Source: Tiliqua scincoides (lineage: Eukaryota; Chordata; Lepidosauria; Squamata; Scincidae). From it: DNA of 64,000 nt. Every line of letters begins with the position of its first letter. The stretch's first letter is position 1. The notes under the pieces are model-generated. The model made no database searches. It saw only the letters and a program-made list of their open reading frames with translations, and had not been told where the DNA came from. This document shows, piece by piece, positions 32,750 through 44,296 of the stretch. The stretch is from NCBI RefSeq assembly GCF_035046505.1, contig NC_089822.1, positions 103,548,659 to 103,612,658 on the forward strand, in the 5' to 3' direction. A program made the position numbers and the translations under genes.

Positions 32750-33120
32750 TGAGCGGCGCACAATAGGAGAGCCTGGGAAGGGGCGCCCAGCAAGGCAGGG
32801 GTCCTGCTGCTTGCCTAGCGGAGAGCGAGCCAGCGAGGGGGCGGCCGTCGTTTCCATTCGTCATCCGAGCCTGTCGAGGGAAGGCGGCGGCAGCGCGGCT
32901 GTCAACCTGGGGCCCGCGACCTGCGATCTCTCCCCACTGCCACTGAAAGGCGGCATTGAGGTCTTCCTGGGCCGCCAGGACACTCTCCACGCGCCCTGCT
33001 GGCAAAGCGGAACAGCTCGGTTGCCCCCCCACCCCCGCAGGAGAGAGGAAGCTCTGCAAAGTCCATCTCCCCAGTACTTCTTGCTCATAGCCTCTCCTCT
33101 GTGGAAACCCACCAGGGCCT
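32750..33120. other. GC-rich spacer between repeats
   Basis: Non-repetitive GC-rich stretch between a P92 pair and a hAT element. It is open on both strands over about 100-160 codons without recognisable protein features. Confidence 0.3.
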
Positions 33121-33310
33121 ACTGATTTGGGCCTGATGGCACACTGACAAGGCCCAAGATGGTCAAGGCACACCATCAGTTGTTGGACCATTGACAAGGC
33201 ACATCACGCATCCCCCAATGGCCTAAATGACACTCCCCCAAACTCCCATGGCACACCTGCAGGCCTCATGGCACACCAGTGTGCCACAGCACAGTGGCTG
33301 AAAATCGCTG
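33121..33310. mobile_element. hAT-type non-autonomous element (20573 family)
   Basis: Right end GTGGCTGAAAATCGCTG and the words GGCACACCAGTGTGCCACAG identify the family. Left terminus decayed (ACTGATTTGG). Confidence 0.8.
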
Positions 33311-33497
33311 GACCTCAGGGGTGCAAGCACAGTCATAATGCATTAAAAGTATCCAAGCTTGGATCAAACCACATGGGGACATGGGAAAAGCCAGAGGGCA
33401 GTGGAGAGGGCATTTGATGAGAGGGAACAGCATATCTGAGTTAGTTTGCAGACTGGGAAATGAAGCAAAACCTCCAGTTGCACTGCATGGCTGTCTG

Positions 33498-33667
33498 AGG
33501 GCCCTATCCTATCCAACTTTCCAGTGCCAGTGTTGACCAGTGCAGCCCCAAGTTAAGTCCCTCACCTTGAGGAGGCCTCCATGACTACCCCCTCACTGCA
33601 AGATGTAGCACATGCCCTGTTGGCAGGGCTGCGTCACTGATGGAAAGTTGGAAAGGCTTGGGCCCTG
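33498..33667. mobile_element. P180 element copy
   Basis: Starts AGGGCCCTATCCTATCCAAC, ends GGAAAGGCTTGGGCCCT. Internal CTTGAGGAGGCCTCCATGAC matches the copy at 61001. Confidence 0.8.
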
Positions 33668-33686
33668 AGTGCCACTTCTTCTGATC

Positions 33687-33779
33687 AGGCTACCATCCTG
33701 TACACACTTACCCAAGAGTAAGTCACATTGAATTCAGTGGGGCTTACTTCTGAGTAGACTTGCCTAGGTTTGTGCTCAA
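33687..33779 (+). mobile_element. P92 element copy
   Basis: Forward copy, about 20 bp after a P180 copy. Centre reads AGTCACATTGAATTCAGTGG. Confidence 0.85.
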
Positions 33780-33945
33780 AGACATGTCCCTGTCTTGAGG
33801 AGCTCAGTGTTAAAATTTAGACAATTGGGAAAAAGAAGAAAGTGCACGAAGGGGAGTTAAAGCAGAGCACACTCCTCTTGCACTTTCCATCCATCCTTTC
33901 CATTCATGGCTTTCCACATCTCATCCAGTGCTTATCCAGCGTTAA

Positions 33946-34019
33946 GCCTCTTCTGCCCAATGTTGCATATACGCAACAGGGATCAAGTGTGTACATCTGT
34001 GGGCTGGGCAGAAATGGGT
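33946..34019. mobile_element. TTAA-flanked small element (piggyBac-like MITE), 74 bp
   Basis: TTAA at 33942-33945 and 34020-34023 encloses inverted ends GCCTCTTCTGCCCAATG and CTGGGCAGAAATGGGT. Two related pieces lie at 30478 and 30754. TTAA targets with short inverted repeats are typical of piggyBac-type elements. Confidence 0.6.
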
Positions 34020-34023
34020 TTAA

Positions 34024-36100
34024 CAGTAGATGTGCGTCCATGCAACATGATGCCAATTAAAGGCCCCACTCCATTCCTCTGTTTAATGCAAACAAAAAAC
34101 GGACATTGGCAATAATGTACATACCCTCGATTTTACTGTATTATTGTTGGTTTGGGGTTTATTTTTATGCCTCTTTCCAACTTTGAGCTCATACACACAT
34201 TCAGAAAAATAACCTAGAAATGCCCAAAAGGTTCTTTGATGGTATTTGCACTCAAGAGGCCTAAGAGAACTTTTCCTTAAAATCAGTCCATCCTACAAAT
34301 TTAAACTCACCATTTATGGCCTGAAGACAATATATTGAGTTTCCTTCCAGCAGGCACCAATAACATTTGCAGGAGCTGCTCTTACAGGAGAGAGGGATGG
34401 GTACACTTGAACCACTTGGAAATAAAAATGGTTGAGTGGTGCAATCCTCCTCAGCATGCTTTCTCAGATGTGAGCTCTTCAGAGTTCAGCACTGTGGGAA
34501 GATGAATGTCATAGATGAATGGCTAGAGAATTTTGATTCAAGCCACTGTTGTTTTCATTCCACCTATTGACAGAAAAATTTTACAATCATGGCTGTGGAA
34601 ACACCTCTGAAAAAGGCAAAAGTTTACTATCTGGTTATCCTCTCCTCCAGCTGTAGCAAATCTTGTTTGGAAACTTAGGAGCAATGATGGTGGAAATTAT
34701 ACTCAAGTTCCTAAGACATTTTGTCTTTAGCATCAATCATTCCACTGGTATATTTGCTTGGGAGCTGGAGTATCTTGATAAAGCAACAGACCTCCCCCTT
34801 TTGCTCAGATGCATGACAATCCATTCTAGGTTTGGAAAGGACACTGTTGGATTTAGCTGATATATACTGACTTGTCTAGGCATTAGACTGGTAGTGAAAA
34901 TGTAGTTGAACTTCATCGAGACCAGAAGAATGAAAAATAAGGTGGAGAGTGCGACCAGGGAGTAAGAATTGACTGTTTTTAAAAGCTATTAATGGAAGAG
35001 ATTTAAGGATTAAATGAACATTTGAAACTCATCTTAAAAATTAGGGAAGGGGGAGAGGGGAAGATATAGCTCCTCATAGGCTTCAACAATTTTCAAGAAG
35101 CCTAAGTAAGGATCACAATAGGCAATGACCAAGCTGGACTTTATCCTTTTCAATACATTCATAAAAATGTGAATCTCAATATGCAATAATCCAAGATTTT
35201 GTTAAATTATGTATAGTCAAGGTTTTTATGTCTGTAAATTTCTAGAAAAAGAGTGACATTTGGGATCCCAAGAAACTGCTCCACTAGAAGGTAGGCGATG
35301 GTAGGATACAGGAAACTGTAATGCAATGTGGAATGTTTCCAGGGTCTGCAAACTGAACAAGCAGTACAATTTATAGGTGCTTCTATCTGTCTGCAGCCCT
35401 TGGAGGCCACAGATGGAGACTAGTCCTGATAAGTTCAGGGTTACCACCCATAGCTCATTATCGGGTTCCTGGCCTGATCTGTTTTGAGAAATGGCTTGCT
35501 GTACTTCTCTGATATAGGCCAATTGACAAAACGATGGTGCTATATATTTGTGTATTCATGTGAGATCTTATCCTGGGCACCATTCCTCAAACTTGGAGAC
35601 ATGGGACTCAAACACTCAATAAACAATCCAAATAGGTTTTTAGTACCACAATTTCACCCTAGTATGTTCTTTCTGGCCAGTGATTGTCCACAGCACCTGC
35701 ATTTGTTGAAACATGTCATTGCTCCAAGCTGTCACCACCACTAATGCAAAAGGTTCTCCTCCAGAGGAGTGGGGTTTCCCCCCTCCCATTAATCATTTAT
35801 TGGTTTTTAAACAACAAACAATTTAACAGCATTTAAAAGAAACTTGCAACCAGAATATCTTAACTTCTCTTCCACCCTCACCAACCTACCATTGATATAT
35901 TTCTAGTTCCCCTTGATAGACAGTGTGAACTCCCCCTTGCCTAAATAGGAAAGAATCTTAAAAACCATTCAAATAGAAGATGAAGCAATTTCATGTAGGA
36001 CCCAGGTTTATTCATCCAGACTCCCTTTCACTGGATGCACTCCTGCCAGGACAGGATCAAGCACACCATGGCTTTAACTCCACTATACTATAACTCCCAG
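34024..36100. other. Intergenic stretch, unassigned
   Basis: No exon or known repeat recognised. The minus-strand frame 35522-35226 (AYIREVQQAI, FPVSYHRLPSSGAVSWDPKC) reads like decayed mobile-element coding sequence, but I cannot name a family. Confidence 0.4.
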
Positions 36101-36101
36101 T

Positions 36102-36510
36102 CATAAGAACATAAGAACATAAGAACAGCCCCACTGGATCAGGCCATAGGCCCATCTAGTCCAGCTTCCTGTATCTCACAGCGGCCCACCAAATGCCCCA
36201 GGGAGCACACCAGATAACAAGAGACCTCATCCTGGTGCCCTCCCCTACATCTGGCATTCTGACTTAACCCATTTCTAAAATCAGGAGGTTGCGCATACAC
36301 ATCATGGCTTGTACCCCATAATGGATTTTTCCTCCAGAAACTCGTCCAATCCCCTTTTAAAGGCATCTAGGCTAGACGCCAGCACCACATCCTGTGGCAA
36401 GGAGTTCCACAGACCGACCACGCGCTGAGTAAAGAAATATTTTCTTTTGTCTGTCCTAACCCGCCCAACACTCAATTTTAGTGGATGTCCCCTGGTTCTG
36501 GTATTCAGTC
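36102..36510 (-). mobile_element. CR1-type LINE 3' end fragment
   Basis: Begins with three tandem CATAAGAA units, then the reversed 3' UTR and coding end up to ACCAGGGGACATCC. Closely similar to 21018-22236, so young. Confidence 0.9.
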
Positions 36511-37182
36511 ATCTGTTACCTGCAGCTACTACAACACACTCAAAAAGCAGCCACTTGATCCACACTTACTGGAGACCATATTGAGACCTGTACTGAGAAT
36601 TCAGTGGGACTTTCATCTATGCATTATAGGGTTGAGTGTTTGACTCCTCTCTGCTCCACTGATGTCACATAGTAAAAGGAATTTGGAAAGAGTGTTAAGC
36701 TAACCTGGATCACTGATCGGCTTTCACTTAGTGGTGCTTGGGTCCTCTGGGTCTGATAACTTACAGGTGTGAGGGAAGTGTCCCACGTGGAGTTTCTGGG
36801 GGGGGGGGCAAACCACACTTGTATGGGAAAGGATGCAGGGAAAAGAATATTTGGAGTTGAATCTGCAGTGTATTCCATTATTCAGTTTTTAATCATTTCA
36901 AAGACCTGCTGTAAAAATAGAGGTTTAGAAACAGGAAAAAAAACTGGGCACCACATGATGGGATTTAAGCCCTGAAAATAGGGCTGGTAGCGGGGTGGGG
37001 GTGTTTTGTCAATGCAGTTCAGATGCCTCCCTTGGGTTGTTGCAGTGTATTCCAGAGGCATTCCTTGGGTGACACTGTATCAGAAAGACTAGATTTTTGT
37101 AAGCACATCTGGGTGGTTCTAGGTTAGAGAGTAAGAACAGAGAAAAGCATTGAGTGTCTGATCTTTGTTAATTTAGCACTTT
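36511..37182. other. Intergenic stretch, unassigned
   Basis: No gene or repeat recognised apart from a short G run near 36800. Confidence 0.4.
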
Positions 37183-39150
37183 TCAAAGACTTTTTTTTTT
37201 TAAATTAGTTTCCCACTTGTTCAACTTCTTCCTATTTCCTCCGGAGTCAGTCCCACTGATTTCAGTGGGGGCTTCCTTCCTAGGGCTGCAAACTTCGAAG
37301 CAAAAGCATGACGACGCCAGGTGACTCTTTCTGCCCAGTGGTCCCAGATGCCACGAGTCCTGCATGTGCCTACTGCTCCCAGAGCTGCTCCAAGCGATCC
37401 CCACCACAAAGAGACGCCCAAGCTCCGGAAGAGTGTACGGATCTCTCCAAATGGAAGGCACTTCAAGCTGCTCTCTCCAGCCCCGCTGGGATGATTGATG
37501 TTGGATCGTTACCCCCCAACAACCAGGGCAAGTCGATTCTCTTGGGAAGTGCCCAGCTTGCTGGGGGGGGGGGGTAGACAAAAGGAAAGGATGCTCCAAC
37601 TCTGGGGCTGTTTGCCCTTCTTGGAAAAGCCCCGTTAGCTTAGCAATACAGACTCTCCACCCCCACCCCCACCCCAGGAAATCAGGCGCAAGGCTTTGGG
37701 TGCCTGGCACTGCCTTAGCAAGGACAGTGGGGGGTGCACAGCCCTCCCTGGTAGGAGAGCGAGTGTAGGGCCAAAGCATTAGGGAGGAAAGATTGATTGG
37801 AGACGGGGACCCAAGGTTCGAGGTCCAGGGAACCCGACGGTAGAGATGCTCTGGGGTCCCGGGCGACCCGCTGTGCCCTCTCTTGCTTCCCTGCTTGGGA
37901 AATCTCCTGGGAGTCCGAGGTGAAAGTCCAGGCTTCTCACACCCGCACCAAGCCACGCGTCCCCCCGGATCTGTCTGGGGAAGACCCAGCTGAGGGAGAG
38001 AAGGCTCCCGGCCCTGATGCCAGCTCAGAAGGAGGTTGCCCTGGCTGGCACTCCCTGGGGAAGCCTGGGCTCCGTCTCCACACCTGGTCTTGCGCGCAAG
38101 GTCCTGCAGTCCCTCTTCCTCTCCCCCCTCCCGCACGGCAGCTACTCCCCACTTCTCTCTTTGCGATCCTGCGGGCCTCGCCTCTCCAAACTGCTGTAGG
38201 TTTAAGATAGAGTACCTTTCACTTTCCAGCCCCATTTGGTTTGGAAGAGCACAAAAGCCAGGTTGAGCAGGTCGACGGGCTCAAGCGGTTTGTGGATCGC
38301 TTCTTTCCTCCCCCCCCCCCCCAGTAAATATACACCTGCACAGTCCTACAAACAGGCCCCAGGTTCGCCTGCGGGGTGGGACAGCCCTGTAGGAAGCGCG
38401 CCCGCCTGCCCCGCCTGCGCTTTCTCCAGGGGACCAGGTTTTTTTTTTCTTGGATTTGGCGGTGTCGCTGACTTCAGTATCTCCCCAAAGAGTTTGCCCG
38501 GAGCGGGAGCGCCCAGCAAAGTTCCCACGACGGGTGAACTGGAGATCCCCCTTCAGGGAGCGGAGTTCCGACGGGTGGGGCGTCCAAGGAGCCTTGGAGG
38601 GGACTGGCAGTGCCCTGCAATGAAACACTGAAGGACCCCAAGGAAGGGGGGGGGGAGAAATATAATGTTTTTAACAGCCAAAGGGGCTGGAGGCTTCCCT
38701 CGCCATCCTTCCCCCCTCTCTGGGCGCTTTTGTCCTCTGTTGAGCTCCTCCAGCAGAGATTACCTGGCTGGGAGAAAGCGGCTCAAAGGCGGAGACTGTT
38801 CGACAAGGAACTCCTGGGGTGAGAGTCGAGCTCCCCCCACGTCCAGGACAGCTATGGCCACAATCCCTGCGCTCGCCTCTCAGGCGCCACAGGGCTCTGA
38901 ATGCCGGCAGTGAGATCTACAGGAATCCGATTGTAGGGGGACCCTTTTCAAACATTCAACCAAACAACGCCCCCCTTCCCCTCGCCATTCCCCCAGACTG
39001 CTTTGAGGCAGAGCAGTCGGTCCCAACCACGTCCAGGCGGCTAATTGGCCGAAGAAGTCGACCCAGGCTTGGAATCTGGCTGCCCACGGGGGCGGGGCAC
39101 AACAAAAGACTTTCTGATGGCCTGGAAATCGCCTAACTAGCTGTGGCCGG
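37183..39150. promoter_or_regulatory. GC-rich island upstream of TBX15, mostly free of recognised repeats
   Basis: About 2 kb of GC-rich DNA with many CpG, such as CCGGGCGACCCGCTGTGCC, bounded by AT-rich sequence. A minus-strand frame of 350 codons (38235-37183) and shorter frames exist but lack domains and are explained by GC content. The right part (about 39030-39200) contains homeodomain-type cores CTAATTGGCC and AATTAATTTGAGC. Possible role: upstream CpG island or enhancer of TBX15, or promoter of an antisense RNA. Confidence 0.35.
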
Positions 39151-39256
39151 GGGTGAAATTAATTTGAGCTGGATGGGATCTTTAACCTCTGGGCGACAGA
39201 GGCAGAAGGAGTGAAGTCCTGGACCCCAAAGTGGTCCTCAAAGGAAACCTCTGTGC

Positions 39257-39287
<31 letters not shown>

Positions 39288-39301
39288 TGTATGTATGTAT
39301 G
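39257..39301 (+). repeat. (TATG)n microsatellite
   Basis: About eleven tandem ATGT units. Confidence 0.95.
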
Positions 39302-39439
39302 TTAGCCATTCAGGCACGTTTGGGGCAAAACCCGGAAAATTCTGGTTTGGGTCTGTGTGAATAGGAAGGTCGAAACTCCATATTCTTCTTCAGTCATGCA
39401 TTCACACTCCCCCCTTCCATGTTAATGGTCTAAACTGAT

Positions 39440-39930
39440 TTAGTCTAAAGATCTAATTGTTTTTTTAGATATTATAGATATCTAAAATATATAAAGATCT
39501 AGTTAGCTGGGGATATAGATAATATTTTTAGATATAAATATCAAACAGATATAATTAGGTATAGATAGATATTTAGATATAAATACCATTTTTAAGATAT
39601 TATAAATATCTAATGATACAGATAAAGTTATAGATATCTAGATTTTGATAGATATTTTTAGATATAAATATCATTTTTTTTAGATATTATAGCTATCCAA
39701 ATAGATATAGATATATCCAAAGATATAGATACCTTGTTAGATATGTATATACTTAAAGATATAGATATCTATAGATGGATATTTTTAGATGTAAATAGCA
39801 ACATTTTTAGATATAGATGTCTAAAGATATAAAGAATAGATATCTATAGATATAGATTTTTTAGATAAAAATGTAAAAATTTAGATATTATAGATATCTA
39901 ATTATATAGATAGAGAAACAGTCTATATAG
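39440..39930. repeat. Degenerate AGATAT-type A/T-rich repeat block
   Basis: About 490 bp built from TAGATATA, AGATATCTA and TTTTTAGATATTATAG variants. Longer words recur irregularly, for example ATATTTTTAGATATAAATA near 39523 and 39648 and, altered, near 39780. Full of short palindromes centred on GATATC. Probably an old expanded simple repeat. Confidence 0.8.
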
Positions 39931-40727
39931 AAACAGTCTACAAAAATGTTACATATTTTTCATTGTAAATATTAAAAAAAATTTGGATATTATTTTCGTT
40001 TGAAAAAAAATATTTTGTTAAAAAAAAACATAAAATAAAATAAAAGGCAATCAAACCAATCCACCCCCGGGTCAAATCCCCACGGGCATCTGATCCCGAG
40101 CAGGGGGAGAAGGGTGGTTCAAAAGAGGGGGGGAATGGGTGCCTCGATTTTTCTGAGCCCCCACCACTAACGTGCACAGTCGAATTTTCTTCTCTGCCAG
40201 TGAAAAACAGATAAATTTATGAAGGGATAGAGAAGAGGATAATTACAGGGGGGAAGGCCGTTAAATTTTATTTCGAGTCCCCAAAGGCAAAAGCTGCCAT
40301 TTTATTGCAAACATCTGGTAGGCTTAAGGAGGCTGGCATGGGGATGGTTGGGGGGGGGGGGCAAAGAAAACAGGAGAGCCCTGCCTGGAAACGTGGAAGA
40401 GGGCACTAGTTTCAGAACTGGAGGAGAATACCAAGGTCAAGACTCCTCTGGGTAGTTCTGCTCAAGGTACTCTTAAGCTGGGGTAGCGTCTGAACAGTTT
40501 GCCATCCCACGCACCCACTTGGGAGGGAACCACTCGGTACATGTTTAGGGTCGGGCGCCAGGAGGCTGAGCTGCCAAAGTGGAAGTCCCCCGTGTTTTTC
40601 GTGGGCCAGACGCTTCCCCCCCCCCAATCCCGTGATCTGGTCTGTTCTGATCTGGTCTGCAAAGAGATCCTGCAGGCGAATTTACTCATGGAGCCACCTG
40701 GGCGCTCGGGGTGGCTGCGGAGGTCTT

Positions 40728-40820
40728 GCAGCCCAATCTTATGCGTGTCTACTCAGAAGCAAGTCCCACTGAGTTTAATGGAGCTGACTCCCAGGACACC
40801 ATGCATAGGATTGCAGCCTT
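40728..40820 (-). mobile_element. P92 element copy (tandem pair, first)
   Basis: Reverse copy, starting GCAGCCCAATCTTATGCG and ending ATAGGATTGCAGCC. Confidence 0.88.
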
Positions 40821-40912
40821 AGAGCCCAAGCCTATGCCTGTCTACTCAGAAGTAAGTCCCATCATAGTCAACGGGGCTTACTCCCAGGAAAGTGTGGACA
40901 GACTTGTAACCT
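40821..40912 (-). mobile_element. P92 element copy (tandem pair, second)
   Basis: Reverse copy immediately following, ending GGACAGACTTGTAACC. Confidence 0.85.
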
Positions 40913-41029
40913 TCGTCTTCGACGGGGTGGGTCGGTGGGGAGAGAACCACCTCTGCCTAACTAACTCGTAATCAATCCACCCTGGACTGGAGGGTGTCCC
41001 ATAAAAGTGCCGTCGGAGGCCTGCGTTTT

Positions 41030-41270
41030 ACAGTCACCATAAATGCCAGCCTTTCTGCCAGCCCTCGAAGGGGAGGCCGGCCGGCCTGCCTGACATTCCG
41101 AGGACAGCCAGAGCAATTGGTCTGAAATTAAGCTCGCCTCTTAAACTCGCGCCGGGCCGGGCTCCTCAAGCCCCTTTTAAAGACCGTCTAATCAGGCTGG
41201 AAAGCCCCATAAACCAGCCCACCCCCGCCGGCCAGGTTGAACGGGGCTGCTCCGCGCCTGGCTGCTCCGC
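41030..41270. promoter_or_regulatory. Candidate conserved upstream element (non-repetitive, GC-rich with AT cores)
   Basis: No repeat family recognised. It contains AGAGCAATTGGTCTGAAATT, AAGCTCGCCTCTTAAACTCG and TCTAATCAGG cores embedded in GC-rich DNA, a pattern seen in developmental-gene flanks. Conservation cannot be judged from one sequence. Confidence 0.25.
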
Positions 41271-41415
41271 AGGGCAAGGGGATGGGGGGGGAGCAGCGGT
41301 AGGCCAACCACGAGGCCGCCCCCCCCAAGCAGCGGTAGCAGCTCCAGCGCTGACCGCTCCGCCTCCCCCCTGCAGTGGTCTGGCCGGAATGTCCTGACTC
41401 CAGTGGCCAGGAAAC

Positions 41416-41609
41416 CAGTGGCGTAGCCAGATGGGGTGCAAAGCACTAAGTTTTTCAGGGAGGCACACCGCAGCGTGCAAGCGACCCCCCATACGCCTCC
41501 GTTTTGCTCCCCCGCCCGAAGGAGAGGGGGAGGGGCCCCTTGCACTCTGCGGCGAGGCTCCCTGCAAAATTTACTGCTTTACAAGGCACCACCTCTGGCT
41601 ACGCCGCTG
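41416..41609. mobile_element. hAT-type non-autonomous element with perfect 8-bp target duplication, 194 bp
   Basis: Ends CAGTGGCGTAGCCAG and CTGGCTACGCCGCTG are almost perfect inverted repeats, and CAGGAAAC is duplicated exactly at 41408-41415 and 41610-41617. GC-rich interior, no transposase. Adjacent frames on both strands are incidental. Confidence 0.92.
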
Positions 41610-41895
41610 CAGGAAACGACCCCTTTCCGTCGACCCCCATGGCTGCAGTCCAAACCTTGGCAGGCCAAGGACTGGGCAATGGGTCTCCCACTGAGCACAA
41701 GGTGGTGAACCTGTGCCTGGGCTATCTGGGCCACTGCTGCAGGGGGCAGGTGGGAGGCGGGTCACAGGAAGGGATCCCCCCCAAACGACTCACAGCAAGT
41801 CAAGTGGTATCACCTATCAAATTGTGGATGGGAAGGAGAGCTGGTCTCACTGGCAGGGCTGGCCCATCCATGAGGCCAACAGAAGCAGTCGCCTC

Positions 41896-42077
41896 AGGGT
41901 CCAATCCTATCCAATTTTCCAGCTCTGGTGTAGCCACAATGCAGCCTTGTAGTAAGGCAGCATATGCTCCCATACCTTAAGAAGGCCCCAGTGACTGCCC
42001 CTCCAGCACAGGGTGCAGCGCACACCCCACTGGCACAACTGCTCAAGCGCTGGAGAACTGGATAGGACTGAGTACTC
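41896..42077. mobile_element. P180 element copy
   Basis: Starts AGGGTCCAATCCTATCCAAT and ends GAACTGGATAGGACTGAGTA. Internal words ATGCAGCCTTGTAGTAAGGC and CCCACTGGCACAACTG match the other copies. Confidence 0.85.
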
Positions 42078-42731
42078 AGGCAGCAGATTTGGGGGGGGGG
42101 GGCACCCAGCTCTTCCTGCCTACTTGCCTCCACTGCTTCTCCTCCTTGGAAAATGGGAGGGTGGGAGGAGCAGAAGCTGGCACGTGGTTGGGTCAACACG
42201 GGCAGCTTTGCCCAGTTTTGGGTCAGACTGGAGGACTCTCCAGTTCGGGGGAGGAATACCTCAGATTCGCCTTAAAGGGACCTAGTGGGGGAGAGTCAGG
42301 TGGAGCATGATCTTCCAGGTTCAGAAGGCAGAGCTGGGATCCCTGACTGGTCCCAGATCCAGAAGGTCGCCTGCCAGGCCGTGGTCAGCACCGCTTTGAA
42401 CCTGAACTCATCCCAGAGTTCAGTGGGAGGCCTCTGTGGTCGCCCTTCTTCACGCCAGCGCTGCGCTATCCCCAAAGAGGTTTGAGCAGAAATAGCTCAG
42501 CGGAGCTCACTCGTGGATCTCGTGGAAATAAAAGAGAAGAAAGAGGATCGGGGTTGCAGGCGGGCATGATGGGGTAGTGGTAGTGGTAGAGCTCGTGCCT
42601 GCCTGTTTCTTGGCCCTGAAGGGCGTTGGGACCGGGAAGGGAGGAATCCACCCGGTGGGATGCCCACCAGCCGCCCGGCTGTATCAAGGCTGAGCAGTTA
42701 TTTCGGAACAGATCCTCTTGGGAGCAGAATT

Positions 42732-42826
42732 AAGGTTGGAATTTTATCCTAACTTTCCTGGGAGTAAGCTCCATTGACTATAATGGAACTTGCGTCCTGA
42801 GTAGACTGGCCTAGGATTGGGCTCTA
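42732..42826 (+). mobile_element. P92 element copy, TA-flanked
   Basis: Forward copy from AAGGTTGGAATTTTATCC to CTAGGATTGGGCTCT, with TA on both sides. Confidence 0.85.
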
Positions 42827-43376
42827 AAACACATTATAGGATCTAGTCCCAGCGTACGAATCTCCCCCCACCCACTGGGGCTGACAGCCTTTTCAGACCA
42901 CTTACTCCGGATTAACTGCGATTCAGGTTTTTAAGTGAGGGGAGGAGTTGGGGAGGGGGGAATATTGTTGGAGGCTTCGAGCGAGATCGGCTCAGTGGGT
43001 TTTCCAAGTTCAGACCTCCCGAATGAACTGGGAGCCCACCTGGCCTTTGGCGGGGACCCTCACGACCGGGAAAGCAAGGCTGGACAATGCAGGATGGCCA
43101 CCTGCGTTGTCGTTGACGGTGATGATGATTATCATCATCATCATCGAATGATCATTAAGTGTCCCCAGCCGACTCTTGTTTACCTGGCAGTAAATCCCAT
43201 TGAAGTCACCCCGGCCTCACCTCCTGGGGTCGTCTTTAGGGTCGTCTTCAGTTCATTGCAACCGTGTGCCATTCAACCAGAGCCGTATCCAGACCCGAAA
43301 ACACACCCGCCACAATCCCACAGCAACCTGTGAGGGCACAAAGCCGCTTGCAGTAAGTGGGCTGACACACATCCCA

Positions 43377-43460
43377 GGCATTGACACACCTAGGCAGAAG
43401 TAAGTCCCATTGGGGCCGGCCTACTCCCAGGAAAGTGTACACAGGGTTGTACACCTTCGA
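43377..43460 (-). mobile_element. P92 element copy, degenerate
   Basis: Reverse copy with CAGAAGTAAGTCCCATTGG and CTACTCCCAGGAAAGTGT preserved and both ends worn. Confidence 0.7.
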
Positions 43461-43521
43461 GTCCGCGTGGAGCTGCCAGTGACAACGATCAGAAAATTGC
43501 ACTTGACTGTGTGGGGGTAGT

Positions 43522-43610
43522 TACAGCCCAATCCTCTGCGTGTCTACTCAGAAGTAAATCCCATCAAAGGGGCTGACTCCCAAGTGAGTGTGGACAGGAT
43601 TGCAAGCCCT
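43522..43610 (-). mobile_element. P92 element copy
   Basis: Reverse copy with a small deletion in the centre (AAATCCCATCAAAGGGGCTG). Confidence 0.82.
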
Positions 43611-43802
43611 AGTAACTCTCCCTCCCGCCTATCTCAGTGCCTTTGCTTACCAGTCAACCCAGCGGATCCCCACTGAATTTGCGGGGCGTACTTGAGTGCT
43701 GGTCACGTTTGCTCAGGAGTAACTTTCTCGGACTTCACGACACCCCGTGAGTATGCTTCGGGTTGCGCCCTGAGAAACTCCGGGCAAGCCACTGAATTCA
43801 AA

Positions 43803-43901
43803 CAGGCTGCTACCCTCCTACGATCGCACTTCCCTGGGAGTGAGCCCCACTGCCTATAAGCTGGGATTTATTTCTGAGTAGACCTGCGTGACTTGGGCTC
43901 T
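43803..43901 (+). mobile_element. P92 element copy
   Basis: Forward copy containing CCCTGGGAGTGAGCCCCACT and TTATTTCTGAGTAGACC. Confidence 0.8.
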
Positions 43902-44296
43902 CCGTCTTCCTCCCAAGGAACGGTATCGGTCAAGGTGTCCCTACCCCCTCTGTTGGGGAGCCCTTCACATTTCCGAAAGAGAGAGAAAGTCACGACGGAG
44001 GGCCCGACCTTCGCTGCCACTTTGCAAGGCTGGGCTTGGCAAACGAGCTTCCTTCCCCAGCTCCGCAAAAAAGGCTCCGAAAAGGCTTTGAAAAAGCGGC
44101 TTCTGCTCCTGGTTCCGCGCAGCTCCTGTAACATTTTCAGGAAACAAAGGGGGGGGAGGGGGCCAAGAAACAGCCCCCCCCCTTATCGCCTCCCAAAGCA
44201 AGCCTCGGAATTGCTTTGGAAAAATTTCCACCATAACCGAGCAAAAAAATCGGGGCAGGCACTCCTGCTGCTGCTCCTGGAGCGTAGTGGCTAACA

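Noticed and set aside
37183-38235. 350-codon open frame on the minus strand
   Set aside because: The translation is low in recognisable structure, lies in GC-rich DNA where stops are rare, has competing frames on the other strand and no splice or homology support.
43113-43147. GATGATGATTATCATCATCATC as a regulatory palindrome
   Set aside because: It is a short inverted ATG/ATC simple repeat with no supporting context.
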